Positions 1 through 7,867 of a DNA stretch of 64,000 bases are shown piece after piece. Within the stretch, counting starts at the first letter, position 1; each line of letters begins with the position of its first letter. The DNA comes from Cetobacterium sp050033475. GTDB lineage: Bacteria > Fusobacteriota > Fusobacteriia > Fusobacteriales > Fusobacteriaceae. The stretch covers positions 62,001-126,000 of the forward strand of contig NZ_CP188319.1 of the NCBI RefSeq assembly GCF_050033475.1, in the 5' to 3' direction. The notes below the pieces were generated by a model, which made no database searches, was not told the origin of the DNA, and saw nothing but the letters and a program-made list of their open reading frames with translations. The position numbers were made by a program, and so were the translations under genes.

Positions 1-201
1 TCCAGCATAGTTGTCGAAATTCTCTACTTCAAATCCTAATTTTTTTCCTAGGTCTAAGAAATATTCTAAGGCCTTTGCTGGTCCTTCTCCAAAAGGCATT
101 CCTGGTAATGGAGCCTCTTGTACACTTTTAATTCTAACAGATTCTTGAATAGCTTTAACCACATCATCTTTGTAATTAAGTACTAATTTTTGTAAATCCA
201 T
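1..201 (-). CDS. pepV: Dipeptidase PepV (M20 family), N-terminal fragment
   Basis: The first 67 residues of a protein that runs off the left edge. It begins MDLQKLVLNYKDDVVKAIQE and contains I-x-SVQEAPLPGMPFGEGPAKAL and KKLGFEVENFDNYAG, the N-terminal pattern of the PepV/Sapep group of M20 zinc metallopeptidases. These are cytoplasmic and cleave dipeptides, including Xaa-His. The metal ligands lie beyond the window. The ATG sits 2 nt after the mlaA stop, and the Shine-Dalgarno AAGGAGG is formed by the last mlaA codons, so the two are translationally coupled. The family call is good for a fragment; exact substrate cannot be judged. Confidence 0.8.
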   Translation of the reverse strand, partial: MDLQKLVLNYKDDVVKAIQESVRIKSVQEAPLPGMPFGEGPAKALEYFLDLGKKLGFEVENFDNYAG

Positions 202-203
202 TA

Positions 204-989
204 TTATTCCTCCTTCGTGTCTGTATTTCCTTTTTCAAGTATATCTCTATATGTTGTATAAAAAAATCTTACATACTCATATTCAAACGGTGATCCAGTT
301 CCATAATATCTGAAACTTTCTGTTTTCTTTCTTGTATCTATTGCATATAGTGTAGTTCCCGTAGGGCTATTAACTTGGAAATCAACAGGATGATATATAT
401 CCATTTTTCCAGTAGAAATTGTTCCCACAAGTTTTCCTGTAGCATCTCTTAAGTTTGATGGTCCAAATCCAGGTAATACCAAGTAAGGTCCATCTCCCAC
501 ACCATAATAGGCCATTGTCAATCCAAAATCTTCATAGGTTTTAGGTAATCCTATAGCTGTAGCCACATCAAATAATCCTAAAACTCCAACTGTGGTATTT
601 ACTCCAAATCTTACCGCAGTAACTAAAGCCTTTCCAAGTTTAAATTGTAAAACACTATTTAAGAAAGTGCTCACATTTTGGAAGTTACTAAAAAAGTTAC
701 TAACCCCTGTTTGTACCGGTGTTGGTGTAATAAAGTCATATGTATTAACAGCTGGGATTAAAACATATTTATCTAAATAATAATTGAAATAATATATTCT
801 TCTATTTAAAGGTTCTAAAGGATCATACACATTCAAGAATTCCGCATTTTTTCTGTCTATTGATGTTACTTGAGAAAATGATAAATTCCTTTCTTGATAA
901 TCATTTTGATCTATTTTTTTATTTGCACTACTACACCCAGTAATTGCCAACAACATTAAACTTATAAACAGAATCTTTTTACTCTTCAT
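204..989 (-). CDS. mlaA: MlaA/VacJ outer-membrane lipoprotein
   Basis: A 261-aa lipoprotein with signal peptide MKSKKILFISLMLLAITGC; the lipobox ITGC puts lipidation at Cys19. The body carries the MlaA signature YDPLEPLNRRIYYFNYYLDK, then AVRFGVNTTVGVLGLFDVA and PGFGPSNLRDATG. In the known family MlaA sits in the outer membrane and removes phospholipids from its outer leaflet as part of the Mla pathway. Its presence shows that the host is diderm. It overlaps the upstream hydrolase gene by 11 nt and is followed 2 nt later by pepV. No mlaBCDEF genes are in the window. Confidence 0.93.
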   Translation of the reverse strand: MKSKKILFISLMLLAITGCSSANKKIDQNDYQERNLSFSQVTSIDRKNAEFLNVYDPLEPLNRRIYYFNYYLDKYVLIPAVNTYDFITPTPVQTGVSNFFSNFQNVSTFLNSVLQFKLGKALVTAVRFGVNTTVGVLGLFDVATAIGLPKTYEDFGLTMAYYGVGDGPYLVLPGFGPSNLRDATGKLVGTISTGKMDIYHPVDFQVNSPTGTTLYAIDTRKKTESFRYYGTGSPFEYEYVRFFYTTYRDILEKGNTDTKEE

Positions 990-2277
990 ATTTCAAAGTA
1001 CCTCCATTTAAAAAATTTAACATTGTCTTAATATTACCCTCATAAAACATATTACCACAATGTCCTCCATATGGATATAATAAAAATCTATTTTTAAATG
1101 TTTTTTCCAAAAATTCTCTATTTTCATTAGTTAAAATAAAATCATCTGCATTGGTTACCGCAGCAATTTTTGGATTATCCTTTAGGTAATTTTGAATCTG
1201 GCTTAAATCAGTAGTTTCTATTAAATCTTCCATTGTAAACTTTCTTTTTAAAAGTTTATCATAATATGGAAAGGCCAATCTATTCATATAATCCTTGAAA
1301 CTTGCAAAATCAACCGCTTCAAAATATGGAAACATATTTGTAAATTTTCCCACTGGTTTTTTTACATAAACATCTGAGTGGGTTAAAAGATCTGTCAAAT
1401 AATTTATATCCACAGCTGTCAGTCTAAAAGCCAATCCTATCAAAGCTTCCATATCATTTTCTGACATTTCTTCCTTTTCAAATATTTTATAAATAGTTTC
1501 TTCATCTAATTCTATATTTAAATTTCCAGATTGTCTTACATAATCTGCCGCTTTATTTATAACTCTTTCCACTAAAACTTGAATATTTTTATTATTATTA
1601 TTTATGTTTTTATTTAACATTTCATCCAATCTCATAGCTGAAGTATATAATGAAACAGATGGATTAACCATATACACTCTTTTAAAATTAAATTTATGTT
1701 CCTTTTCATCTAAGTATGACACAATTGCTGAATGAGTAGCTCCCAAACTATATCCCATCACATAAAAATCTGTCACTTGAACCTTATCTTTAATTTTATC
1801 GTACATATGCCACATACTATTGTACAGATCTCTTCCATCAACCATTAACATCCCTGGCATCTTTGTGCTAGAACCATTTGTTAAAAAGTTATTACTAAAA
1901 ACTGAAGATACTGTAATTACATTATACCCTGCTCCGTAAAATATTCTCTGAAATATTTTTGTTCTTGAAGAATCATATTTTGCTCCTGTACCAGACAAAA
2001 CAAAAATTAAAGGAGCTGGTTTTTTTTGAGCTGATAAGGAAAATTTTAATCCCTTCTCATACCACAAACTTTTTGAAATTTTATTCCAATGACTCATGTT
2101 AATTGTGTAATCTTCTATAGGTATATTCTTCTCACTAGGCACTCCCTTTGCCATCAAAGTTGAACTTCCAAGTATTGTAGCCATATAAGGATCCTTCAAA
2201 GGATAATTATATTCCATGGAAAAACCTTGTGTTTGTAAGATTATAAACCCAAAAATTATTGCCAATAATTTTTTCAT
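979..2277 (-). CDS. Secreted alpha/beta-hydrolase family protein
   Basis: A protein of about 432 aa with an N-terminal signal sequence (KKLLAIIFGFIILQTQGFS). A nucleophile elbow G-Y-S-L-G places the likely catalytic Ser near residue 179 (counted from the upstream Met). An earlier FVLSGTGAKYDSSR segment resembles the oxyanion strand, and late Asp (NADDF, about 380) and His (GGHCGN, about 408) complete a plausible triad. The chosen ATG is the second of two: GAGGAG lies 6 nt before it and directly abuts the first ATG at 2283. The gene overlaps mlaA by 11 nt, with the mlaA ribosome site inside its last codons. Coupling to MlaA suggests an envelope lipid role (esterase or lipase); the substrate is unknown. 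Confidence 0.72.
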   Translation of the reverse strand: MKKLLAIIFGFIILQTQGFSMEYNYPLKDPYMATILGSSTLMAKGVPSEKNIPIEDYTINMSHWNKISKSLWYEKGLKFSLSAQKKPAPLIFVLSGTGAKYDSSRTKIFQRIFYGAGYNVITVSSVFSNNFLTNGSSTKMPGMLMVDGRDLYNSMWHMYDKIKDKVQVTDFYVMGYSLGATHSAIVSYLDEKEHKFNFKRVYMVNPSVSLYTSAMRLDEMLNKNINNNNKNIQVLVERVINKAADYVRQSGNLNIELDEETIYKIFEKEEMSENDMEALIGLAFRLTAVDINYLTDLLTHSDVYVKKPVGKFTNMFPYFEAVDFASFKDYMNRLAFPYYDKLLKRKFTMEDLIETTDLSQIQNYLKDNPKIAAVTNADDFILTNENREFLEKTFKNRFLLYPYGGHCGNMFYEGNIKTMLNFLNGGTLKYEE

Positions 2278-2351
2278 ATTCATCTCCTCTTATTTGAAAA
2301 TCTTATTTTTATTTTACTCCATAATGACTTACAATTCAATATTGATAAAAT

Positions 2352-2377
2352 AAAAAAGCCCTCTATTGAGGGCTTTT
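2352..2377 (-). terminator. Intrinsic terminator after the decarboxylase-arginase gene
   Basis: A perfect 10-bp stem AAAAGCCCTC/GAGGGCTTTT with a TATT loop at 2354-2377. Read on the minus strand it is followed by a run of T. It lies just past the stop codon at 2384. Confidence 0.88.
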
Positions 2378-2383
2378 AATATA

Positions 2384-4735
2384 TTAGCAATTAGGATTTA
2401 ATACAAACTCTGTTAATTCATTAACAAAGTCCATTGTTTTTCCATTCTTATCATTTACTGGATTGTATTCAACAATATCCACAGATGATATTGAATAGTT
2501 CTTAAATAAGAATTTAAATGTTTGGAACATCTCCTCTGGTGAGAATCCGTTTCTTACAGGTGTACTTACTCCTGGTGCAAATTCTGGATCTATTGAATCC
2601 ACATCAAAACTGATATGTAGATTATCAATTTTTAAGTGATCTTTAATTTCCTCAAGAATATGATCTAATCCCTTATGCATTACATCATCATAGTGAATTA
2701 CTTTTACTCCTAATTCTTCTATTACATCTCTTTCTTTAACATCTAAATCTCTAGCCCCTAATATGATAACATTTTTAGGATCTATCTTAGCTCCCTCATA
2801 GAAACAATTTACTAAATCTCTATCTCCTGCTCCTAATAGTGCTGCTAGTGGCATTCCATGGATATTTCCAGAAATTGTAGTTTCATCTGTATTCATATCT
2901 CCATGAGCATCAATCCAAATTACTCCTATTTCTTTTTCCAATGCAACTCCTGAAATACTTCCTAAAGCAATTGAGTGGTCTCCTCCAACTGTTATTGGTC
3001 TAAATCCATCTCTTACAGCTTCGTTAGTTGCTTGAGCTAATTTATTACATGTATGTAAAATTGTATTTTTATATTTTAAGCTTGGTTCGTTGAAATTCTC
3101 TCTTTGTTTTTCTATATCTATATAAGTCATTTCTCCAAATGTATCTGGATAGTACTCTTCTAAAACTTCAGGTCCAAATTCAATTCCAGCTTTATTAGCT
3201 CCTAAATTCATAGGAACTGCAAACATTTTATTTTTCATTTTTTCAGTATATAAATAGATTGCATCTTCCTCTTCAATTACATTTATATAGTTAAGTTCTG
3301 GATCTTCCATTCCTTGAACATGTAATTTAGCATCTTTTAATCCTTTAATATACTCAATTGTAGCCTTAGAAATTCTTTCTCCTGGAGTAATAACTGGTAT
3401 TCCTGGTGGATATGCCATTATCATTTCAGCACAAATTTTTCCTTCGCTCTCTTCAAATCTTATTTTATTCTTTTCACTGTAGAAAGCTTCCCTTGGAATA
3501 AGTACAGCTTCTGGAATTGGAGGCATTTTTTGTACCTCTCCTTCTATTTTCTTTCCTGTTCCGTAGAATCTTTTACTAATGTCTTTTAATGCTTCTAACA
3601 ATGTATTAGCACTTTCCTCTGTATCTCCCAATGTAATTAATCCTAATACATTGTAGAAATCTGAAAGTTCAACTTGAATATTATAATCATCAACTAATAA
3701 TGTTTCCAATTCAAATCCTGTTAATCCTAATTCCTTAGCTGTAACAGATAATTTTGTTGGATCAAATGAATAAATTCCTTCTCTTCCTACGATCTCTTTT
3801 CCGAATGAAGATATTCCAGGAATTTTATTAATTTCTGCTCTTAAATTATTTGCTAATTTAATTGTTTTCTCTAATAACTCTCTACCTTCTGTTGCTATCT
3901 GTCTTCTAGCACAGTCTAAAGAAGCCATTAATGGATATGATGGTGATGTTGTATGTAGTAAACTTAAAATTTGTTGAACTCTATTGGCGTCAACTCTATT
4001 TGAATTTACATGTAACATAGACATTTGAGTCATTGCTCCAATTATCTTATGTGTACTTTGGCAACAAATATCTGCTCCTGCATCCACAGCTGATAATGGT
4101 AAATCCTCATGGAAATGTAAATGAGGACCATGAGCTTCATCTACTATTAGAGGTATGTCATAACTATGAACTATTTCAGCAATTTTTCTAATATCTGTTG
4201 CTGCACCATAATATGTAGGGTTAATGATCAATACAGCCTTTGTATCTGGATGCTGTTTTAACATTTTTTCTACAGTTTCTGGCTTAACTCCATGAGCTAT
4301 TCCTAACTCATTATCAACTTCAGGGTTCATATAAACTGGCATTGATCCACTTAATATGATTCCTCCTGAAACAGATTTATGCACATTTCTTGGGACTAAT
4401 ATTTTTTCTCCTGGTTTTACTACAGACATAATCATTGCTTGAATAGCACCAGATGTTCCATTTACCGCAAAAAATGTTTTTCTAACTCCATAAGCATCTG
4501 CTGCCAATTCTTGAGCTTCTTTTATACAACTTTTTGGATTATGTAACCCATCAACCATTTTAAATATTGTCACATCTATGGAGAATGGATTAGGCCCCAT
4601 AAAATCATAAAATTCTTTATCTACTCCTTTTCCTCTCTTGTGACCAGGCACGTGGAAAGGTGTGATATCTCTTTTGGCATAAACATCCTTTAGAGTAGAA
4701 AATAGTGGTGTTAAATGCTGGTTAAGTTTTGTCAT
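2384..4735 (-). CDS. Fused Orn/Lys/Arg decarboxylase and arginase
   Basis: A 783-aa two-enzyme protein. Residues 1 to about 490 are a fold-type I PLP decarboxylase of the short SpeA/Orn-Lys-Arg group: HVPGHKRG at 28-35, DEAHGPH at 199-205, and the PLP lysine in STHK (Lys230). Residues from about 503 are a ureohydrolase: GGDHS at 584-588, DAHGD at 609-613 and SFDVDSID at 709-716 supply the manganese ligands. The stretch after DAHGD keeps Asn616, Ser622 and Asn624, matching residues that bind the alpha-amino/carboxylate of arginine in true arginases, and the C-terminus reads VEYNPVNDKNGKT as in arginases. I therefore read it as arginase rather than agmatinase, giving arginine to ornithine to putrescine plus urea. 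The decarboxylase substrate is not provable from sequence. Strong AAGGAGG site before ATG; monocistronic. Confidence 0.9.
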   Translation of the reverse strand: MTKLNQHLTPLFSTLKDVYAKRDITPFHVPGHKRGKGVDKEFYDFMGPNPFSIDVTIFKMVDGLHNPKSCIKEAQELAADAYGVRKTFFAVNGTSGAIQAMIMSVVKPGEKILVPRNVHKSVSGGIILSGSMPVYMNPEVDNELGIAHGVKPETVEKMLKQHPDTKAVLIINPTYYGAATDIRKIAEIVHSYDIPLIVDEAHGPHLHFHEDLPLSAVDAGADICCQSTHKIIGAMTQMSMLHVNSNRVDANRVQQILSLLHTTSPSYPLMASLDCARRQIATEGRELLEKTIKLANNLRAEINKIPGISSFGKEIVGREGIYSFDPTKLSVTAKELGLTGFELETLLVDDYNIQVELSDFYNVLGLITLGDTEESANTLLEALKDISKRFYGTGKKIEGEVQKMPPIPEAVLIPREAFYSEKNKIRFEESEGKICAEMIMAYPPGIPVITPGERISKATIEYIKGLKDAKLHVQGMEDPELNYINVIEEEDAIYLYTEKMKNKMFAVPMNLGANKAGIEFGPEVLEEYYPDTFGEMTYIDIEKQRENFNEPSLKYKNTILHTCNKLAQATNEAVRDGFRPITVGGDHSIALGSISGVALEKEIGVIWIDAHGDMNTDETTISGNIHGMPLAALLGAGDRDLVNCFYEGAKIDPKNVIILGARDLDVKERDVIEELGVKVIHYDDVMHKGLDHILEEIKDHLKIDNLHISFDVDSIDPEFAPGVSTPVRNGFSPEEMFQTFKFLFKNYSISSVDIVEYNPVNDKNGKTMDFVNELTEFVLNPNC

Positions 4736-4881
4736 CTTACCTCCTTATTAGAACAGTTTTTATCTTTTATTGTTTTTTTATAAATATTTTTTTATAATAA
4801 AAATATATTACACTTTTTCTAAAATACGAGATATTGTAGTTCTTTTTTTCTCAATAGTCAACAATTTTTTTTGGAGGTCTT

Positions 4882-5469
4882 ATGAAAAAGATTTTGCTCT
4901 TACTTTCCAATGGTTTCGAGATGTTAGAAGCCTCTCCCTTCACTGATATTTTTGGTTGGAATTCTATTGTGGGAAGTAAAAATATACAAATTGTAACTGG
5001 AGGAATTCATCCAGAATTAACCTGTACATTTAATTTTAAAGTTATTCCTGAAATAAATCTCTCTGTAAATAAAATAAATGTAAAAGATTTTTCCGCCTTG
5101 GTTATTCCCGGTGGTTTTGGTTTTAAAAATTTTTTTACAGATATTAAATCAGATATCTTTAAGGAAATTATCCAAGAATTTAACAATCAAAATAAACCTA
5201 TTTTAGGAATATGTACCGGTGTTTTTGCTCTAGGAGAAGCTGGAATTTTAGAAAATATTCCTGCTACAACATATCTTTTAGATAATGAACGTTACTTTAA
5301 ACAATTACAAAATTTTAAAGCAATTTCCTTAAAAAAAGATATAATTATTCATAAAAATATAATCACATCTTCAGGACCAAAAACTGCTTTCGATCTAGCT
5401 TGGATTCTTTTAGAAACCCTTTCTACCAAAGAAACTGTTCGAAAAGTAAAAAAAGAAATGGGATTTTAA
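4882..5469 (+). CDS. DJ-1/PfpI family protein
   Basis: A 195-aa single-domain protein of the DJ-1/ThiJ/PfpI superfamily. It begins MKKILLLLSNGFEMLEASP with the conserved acidic residue, has IPGGFG, and the nucleophile elbow ILGICTG with Cys111. The end SSGPKTAFDLAWILLE is typical of DJ-1 proteins. Members act as redox-sensing chaperone, deglycase-like or amidase proteins, so no specific reaction is assigned. It is cytoplasmic, has a GGAGGT ribosome site, and is transcribed divergently from the decarboxylase-arginase gene. Confidence 0.85.
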   Translation: MKKILLLLSNGFEMLEASPFTDIFGWNSIVGSKNIQIVTGGIHPELTCTFNFKVIPEINLSVNKINVKDFSALVIPGGFGFKNFFTDIKSDIFKEIIQEFNNQNKPILGICTGVFALGEAGILENIPATTYLLDNERYFKQLQNFKAISLKKDIIIHKNIITSSGPKTAFDLAWILLETLSTKETVRKVKKEMGF

Positions 5470-5552
5470 ATTTTTAATGAAATTTCTTTAGATTTATGTT
5501 ATCCTTATGTATATAACCTAGCTTAGTCTAGGAATTTGTGAGGTGAATATTT

Positions 5553-6038
5553 ATGAAAATTAACGAAGGTAAAGTTGTTACATTAGAATTTCAAGTTTAC
5601 GATAATAATAACGGAGAACTTTTAGAAGATACTAAAGAAGTTGGTCCTTTCTTCTATATCCAAGGATTTGGAAATTTCATTCCTAAAGTTGAAGAAGCTT
5701 TAGAAGGAAAAGAAGCTGGATTTGCTACTACTATAACTCTTACTCCTGAAGAAGGATACGGAGAATACGACGAAGATTTCATTATCGAAATGGATAAGTC
5801 AGAATTTGTTGAATTTGACGATATCTACGAAGGATTAGATTTCATCGCTGACTTAGAGGATGGAACTGAGCAATCTTTCATTATTACAAGCATTGAAGAT
5901 GACGTTGTTACTGCTGATGGAAACCATCCATTTGCTGGTAAAGACTTAAGATTCGAAGTTAAAGTTGCTGGTGTAAGAGAAGCTTCTGAAGAAGAAATCG
6001 AACACGGTCACGCTCATTTCAACGGATTTGAAGACTAG
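5553..6038 (+). CDS. slyD: FKBP-type peptidyl-prolyl isomerase, SlyD-like
   Basis: A 161-aa protein aligning by eye along the whole SlyD fold: KVVTLEFQVYD, then the FKBP flap GEGYGEYDED, an inserted IF chaperone domain (about residues 70-125), DGNHPFAGKDLRFEVKV, and VREASEEEIEHGHAH. Known family members are cytoplasmic prolyl isomerases and folding chaperones. The His/Cys-rich metal-binding tail of E. coli SlyD is missing; the protein stops at EHGHAHFNGFED. The gene is richer in preferred codons than its neighbours, suggesting high expression. GAGGTGA ribosome site; own terminator. Confidence 0.9.
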   Translation: MKINEGKVVTLEFQVYDNNNGELLEDTKEVGPFFYIQGFGNFIPKVEEALEGKEAGFATTITLTPEEGYGEYDEDFIIEMDKSEFVEFDDIYEGLDFIADLEDGTEQSFIITSIEDDVVTADGNHPFAGKDLRFEVKVAGVREASEEEIEHGHAHFNGFED

Positions 6039-6043
6039 TAATT

Positions 6044-6072
6044 AAAAGCCATAGAAATTCTATGGCTTTTTT
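6044..6072 (+). terminator. Intrinsic terminator after slyD
   Basis: Inverted repeat AAAAGCCATAGAA / TTCTATGGCTTTT with a minimal loop, followed by T residues, directly after the slyD stop. Confidence 0.88.
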
Positions 6073-6102
6073 CATAAAATTTTATACATGGGAGGATATA
6101 CA

Positions 6103-6531
6103 ATGAAAATTGTTTTAGGAGCCGATCACGGTGGTTATCAATTAAAAGAGGTCATCAAAAAATATTTAACTGAAAAAGGTTATGAAGTTTTAGATAAGGG
6201 AACTTATTCTACAGATTCTGTTGATTATCCTGATTATGCTAAGGCTGTAGCTCAATCAATCTTAAATAAAGAAGCAGACTATGGGGTTTTAGTTTGTGGA
6301 ACTGGTCTTGGTATTTCAATTGCTGCTAATAGATATAAGGGAATCAGAGCAGCTCTATGTAATAATACAACAATGGCAAAATTAACAAGAGAACATAATA
6401 ATGCAAATATTCTAGCTCTTGGTGGACGTACTACTGGGGATGTTTTAGCTTTAGATATTTTAGATACATTCCTAAATACTGAATTCCAAGGTGGAAGACA
6501 TCAAAATAGAATTGATAAAATGGATATATAA
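6103..6531 (+). CDS. rpiB: Ribose-5-phosphate isomerase B
   Basis: A 142-aa enzyme interconverting ribose-5-phosphate and ribulose-5-phosphate (it may also act on allose or other sugar phosphates). It keeps the family residues Asp8/His9 (GADHGGYQLK), catalytic Cys65 in VCGTGLGISIAANR, and His98 in TREHNN. The start is set at 6103 because GGGAGG at 6090-6095 lies 7 nt upstream; an in-frame ATG at 6088 would contain that ribosome site. It is followed 24 nt later by the HIT gene, probably co-transcribed up to the terminator at 6895. Confidence 0.95.
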   Translation: MKIVLGADHGGYQLKEVIKKYLTEKGYEVLDKGTYSTDSVDYPDYAKAVAQSILNKEADYGVLVCGTGLGISIAANRYKGIRAALCNNTTMAKLTREHNNANILALGGRTTGDVLALDILDTFLNTEFQGGRHQNRIDKMDI

Positions 6532-6555
6532 TATTTAACTTTGAAAGGAGAAAAT

Positions 6556-6897
6556 ATGGCAACTATTTTCACTAAAATAATCAACAGAGAAATTCCAGCT
6601 AATATAGTTTTTGAAAACGATAAGGTTCTTGCATTTAAAGATATTAATCCTCAAGCACCTATTCATATATTAGTTATTCCTAAGAAGGAAATTCCTACAA
6701 TCAATGATATTTCCTCTGAAGATAAGGAATTAATTGGAGAGATGTATCTTGCAATAGCTGAGATTGCTAAAAATCTTGGTGTTGATAAAGATGGATACAG
6801 AGTTATTACTAATTGTAATAGCTTTGGTGGACAGGAAGTTTTCCATTTACATTTCCATATTTTAGCCGGTGAACCAATCGGTCCAATGAGAGCATAA
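6556..6897 (+). CDS. HIT-family (histidine triad) protein, HINT-like
   Basis: A 113-aa protein with the complete histidine triad HLHFHILAG near the C-terminus, and the N-terminal TIFTKIINREIPANIVFEND and HILVIPKKEIPT segments of HINT phosphoramidases. Such proteins hydrolyse nucleoside phosphoramidates or adenylylated lysine in the cytoplasm. The start at 6556 is chosen from AAAGGAG at 6544-6550. Second gene of an rpiB-hit pair. Confidence 0.92.
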   Translation: MATIFTKIINREIPANIVFENDKVLAFKDINPQAPIHILVIPKKEIPTINDISSEDKELIGEMYLAIAEIAKNLGVDKDGYRVITNCNSFGGQEVFHLHFHILAGEPIGPMRA

Positions 6898-6921
6898 AAA
6901 AAACCGCCTAGGCGGTTTTTT
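6895..6921. terminator. Bidirectional terminator between hit and rpiR
   Basis: A symmetric A-run, CCGCC-TA-GGCGG, T-run structure centred on 6909/6910. It can stop the plus-strand rpiB-hit unit and the minus-strand regulator gene that ends at 6920. Confidence 0.88.
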
Positions 6922-7768
6922 AATTATCCTTATATATATTAAATCTATCAGTTATACTCTTTAATTTATCCAATCTTTCAATTGTATTTTCCTTATTATC
7001 TTTTCCTAATTTAAAAAGTAAGGCATTTAACATAACTATTCCAGGAACAAAAGTATAAGCCTTTCCACCCTGTTTAGTTGTTAAAACTAAATCTGATATA
7101 TTTCCTAAAGTTGAGTCTTTTTTATCTGTTATTGTTACAATTCTATTTCCTTGATCTTTAAAAAATTCTGTAACTTGACATGTAAAATTTGTATATGGAT
7201 GAAATGATATTGTAAATAATAAATCTTCTTTTCTTGAATATAATAATCTATCTGTGAAATCAGATGCTCCTGAAATCATAAGTTCTACATCTTCTCTAAA
7301 TTCCTTTAACATAAAATATAAATAGTATGCCAAAGCATATGAACCTCTAGCTCCTAATATATACAATTTTCTGCTGGATTTTATCCATTCCACAGCTTGA
7401 TCCAATTGCTTATCTAATTTTTCTGCATCAATTTCTTCTAATAATTCAATATTTGTTTCAATAACTTCCTTTAAAACATTTTCTCCAACTTCATCATTTA
7501 ATGTTTCTCTAAACTCCTTCATATGAGAAGTTTCCTTTTCTACATCCTTTTGGAATATTTTTTGAAATTCTGGATATCCTTTAAATCCTAAATTTTTTGA
7601 AAATCTTGTAATTGTTGCTGGACTTGTCTGTGTTTCCTTAGCTAACTCATTTATAGAGATAAAAGAAACTATACTTTGATTATGACGAATAAAATCTACT
7701 ATTTTTTTAAAGCTTTTACTATAATTCGTGTAATTTGTCTCCAGTTGCTTCAATACTTCCTTTTTCAT
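6920..7768 (-). CDS. MurR/RpiR-family transcriptional regulator
   Basis: A 282-aa protein with an N-terminal RpiR helix-turn-helix (about residues 30-70: SINELAKETQTSPATITRFSKNLGFKGYPEF) and a C-terminal sugar isomerase (SIS) domain from about 125 (KLYILGARGSYALAYYL, DFTDRLLYSRKEDLLFTISFHPY, IVTITDKKDSTLG). RpiR regulators bind a phosphorylated sugar and usually control nearby sugar genes. It lies tail-to-tail with rpiB-hit and downstream of the symporter gene, so its target is uncertain. Confidence 0.92.
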   Translation of the reverse strand: MKKEVLKQLETNYTNYSKSFKKIVDFIRHNQSIVSFISINELAKETQTSPATITRFSKNLGFKGYPEFQKIFQKDVEKETSHMKEFRETLNDEVGENVLKEVIETNIELLEEIDAEKLDKQLDQAVEWIKSSRKLYILGARGSYALAYYLYFMLKEFREDVELMISGASDFTDRLLYSRKEDLLFTISFHPYTNFTCQVTEFFKDQGNRIVTITDKKDSTLGNISDLVLTTKQGGKAYTFVPGIVMLNALLFKLGKDNKENTIERLDKLKSITDRFNIYKDN

Positions 7769-7824
7769 TTCATGCTCACCTTAGTCTTTTTATTTAGATT
7801 ATATTCCACTTTTCAAATAAAATC

Positions 7825-7863
7825 AAAAAAAAATGATCAATATAAATAATATTGACCATTTTA
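7825..7863 (-). terminator. Intrinsic terminator after the DAACS symporter gene
   Basis: Inverted repeat AAAATGATCAATAT / ATATTGACCATTTT (one G-T pair) followed on the minus strand by a long T-run. It separates the symporter from the rpiR-type gene. Confidence 0.8.
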
Positions 7864-7867
7864 TTTT

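Noticed and set aside
5517..5532. CCTAG-CTTAGT-CTAGG repeat before slyD
   Set aside because: Five-bp stem only; no other sign of a regulatory element.
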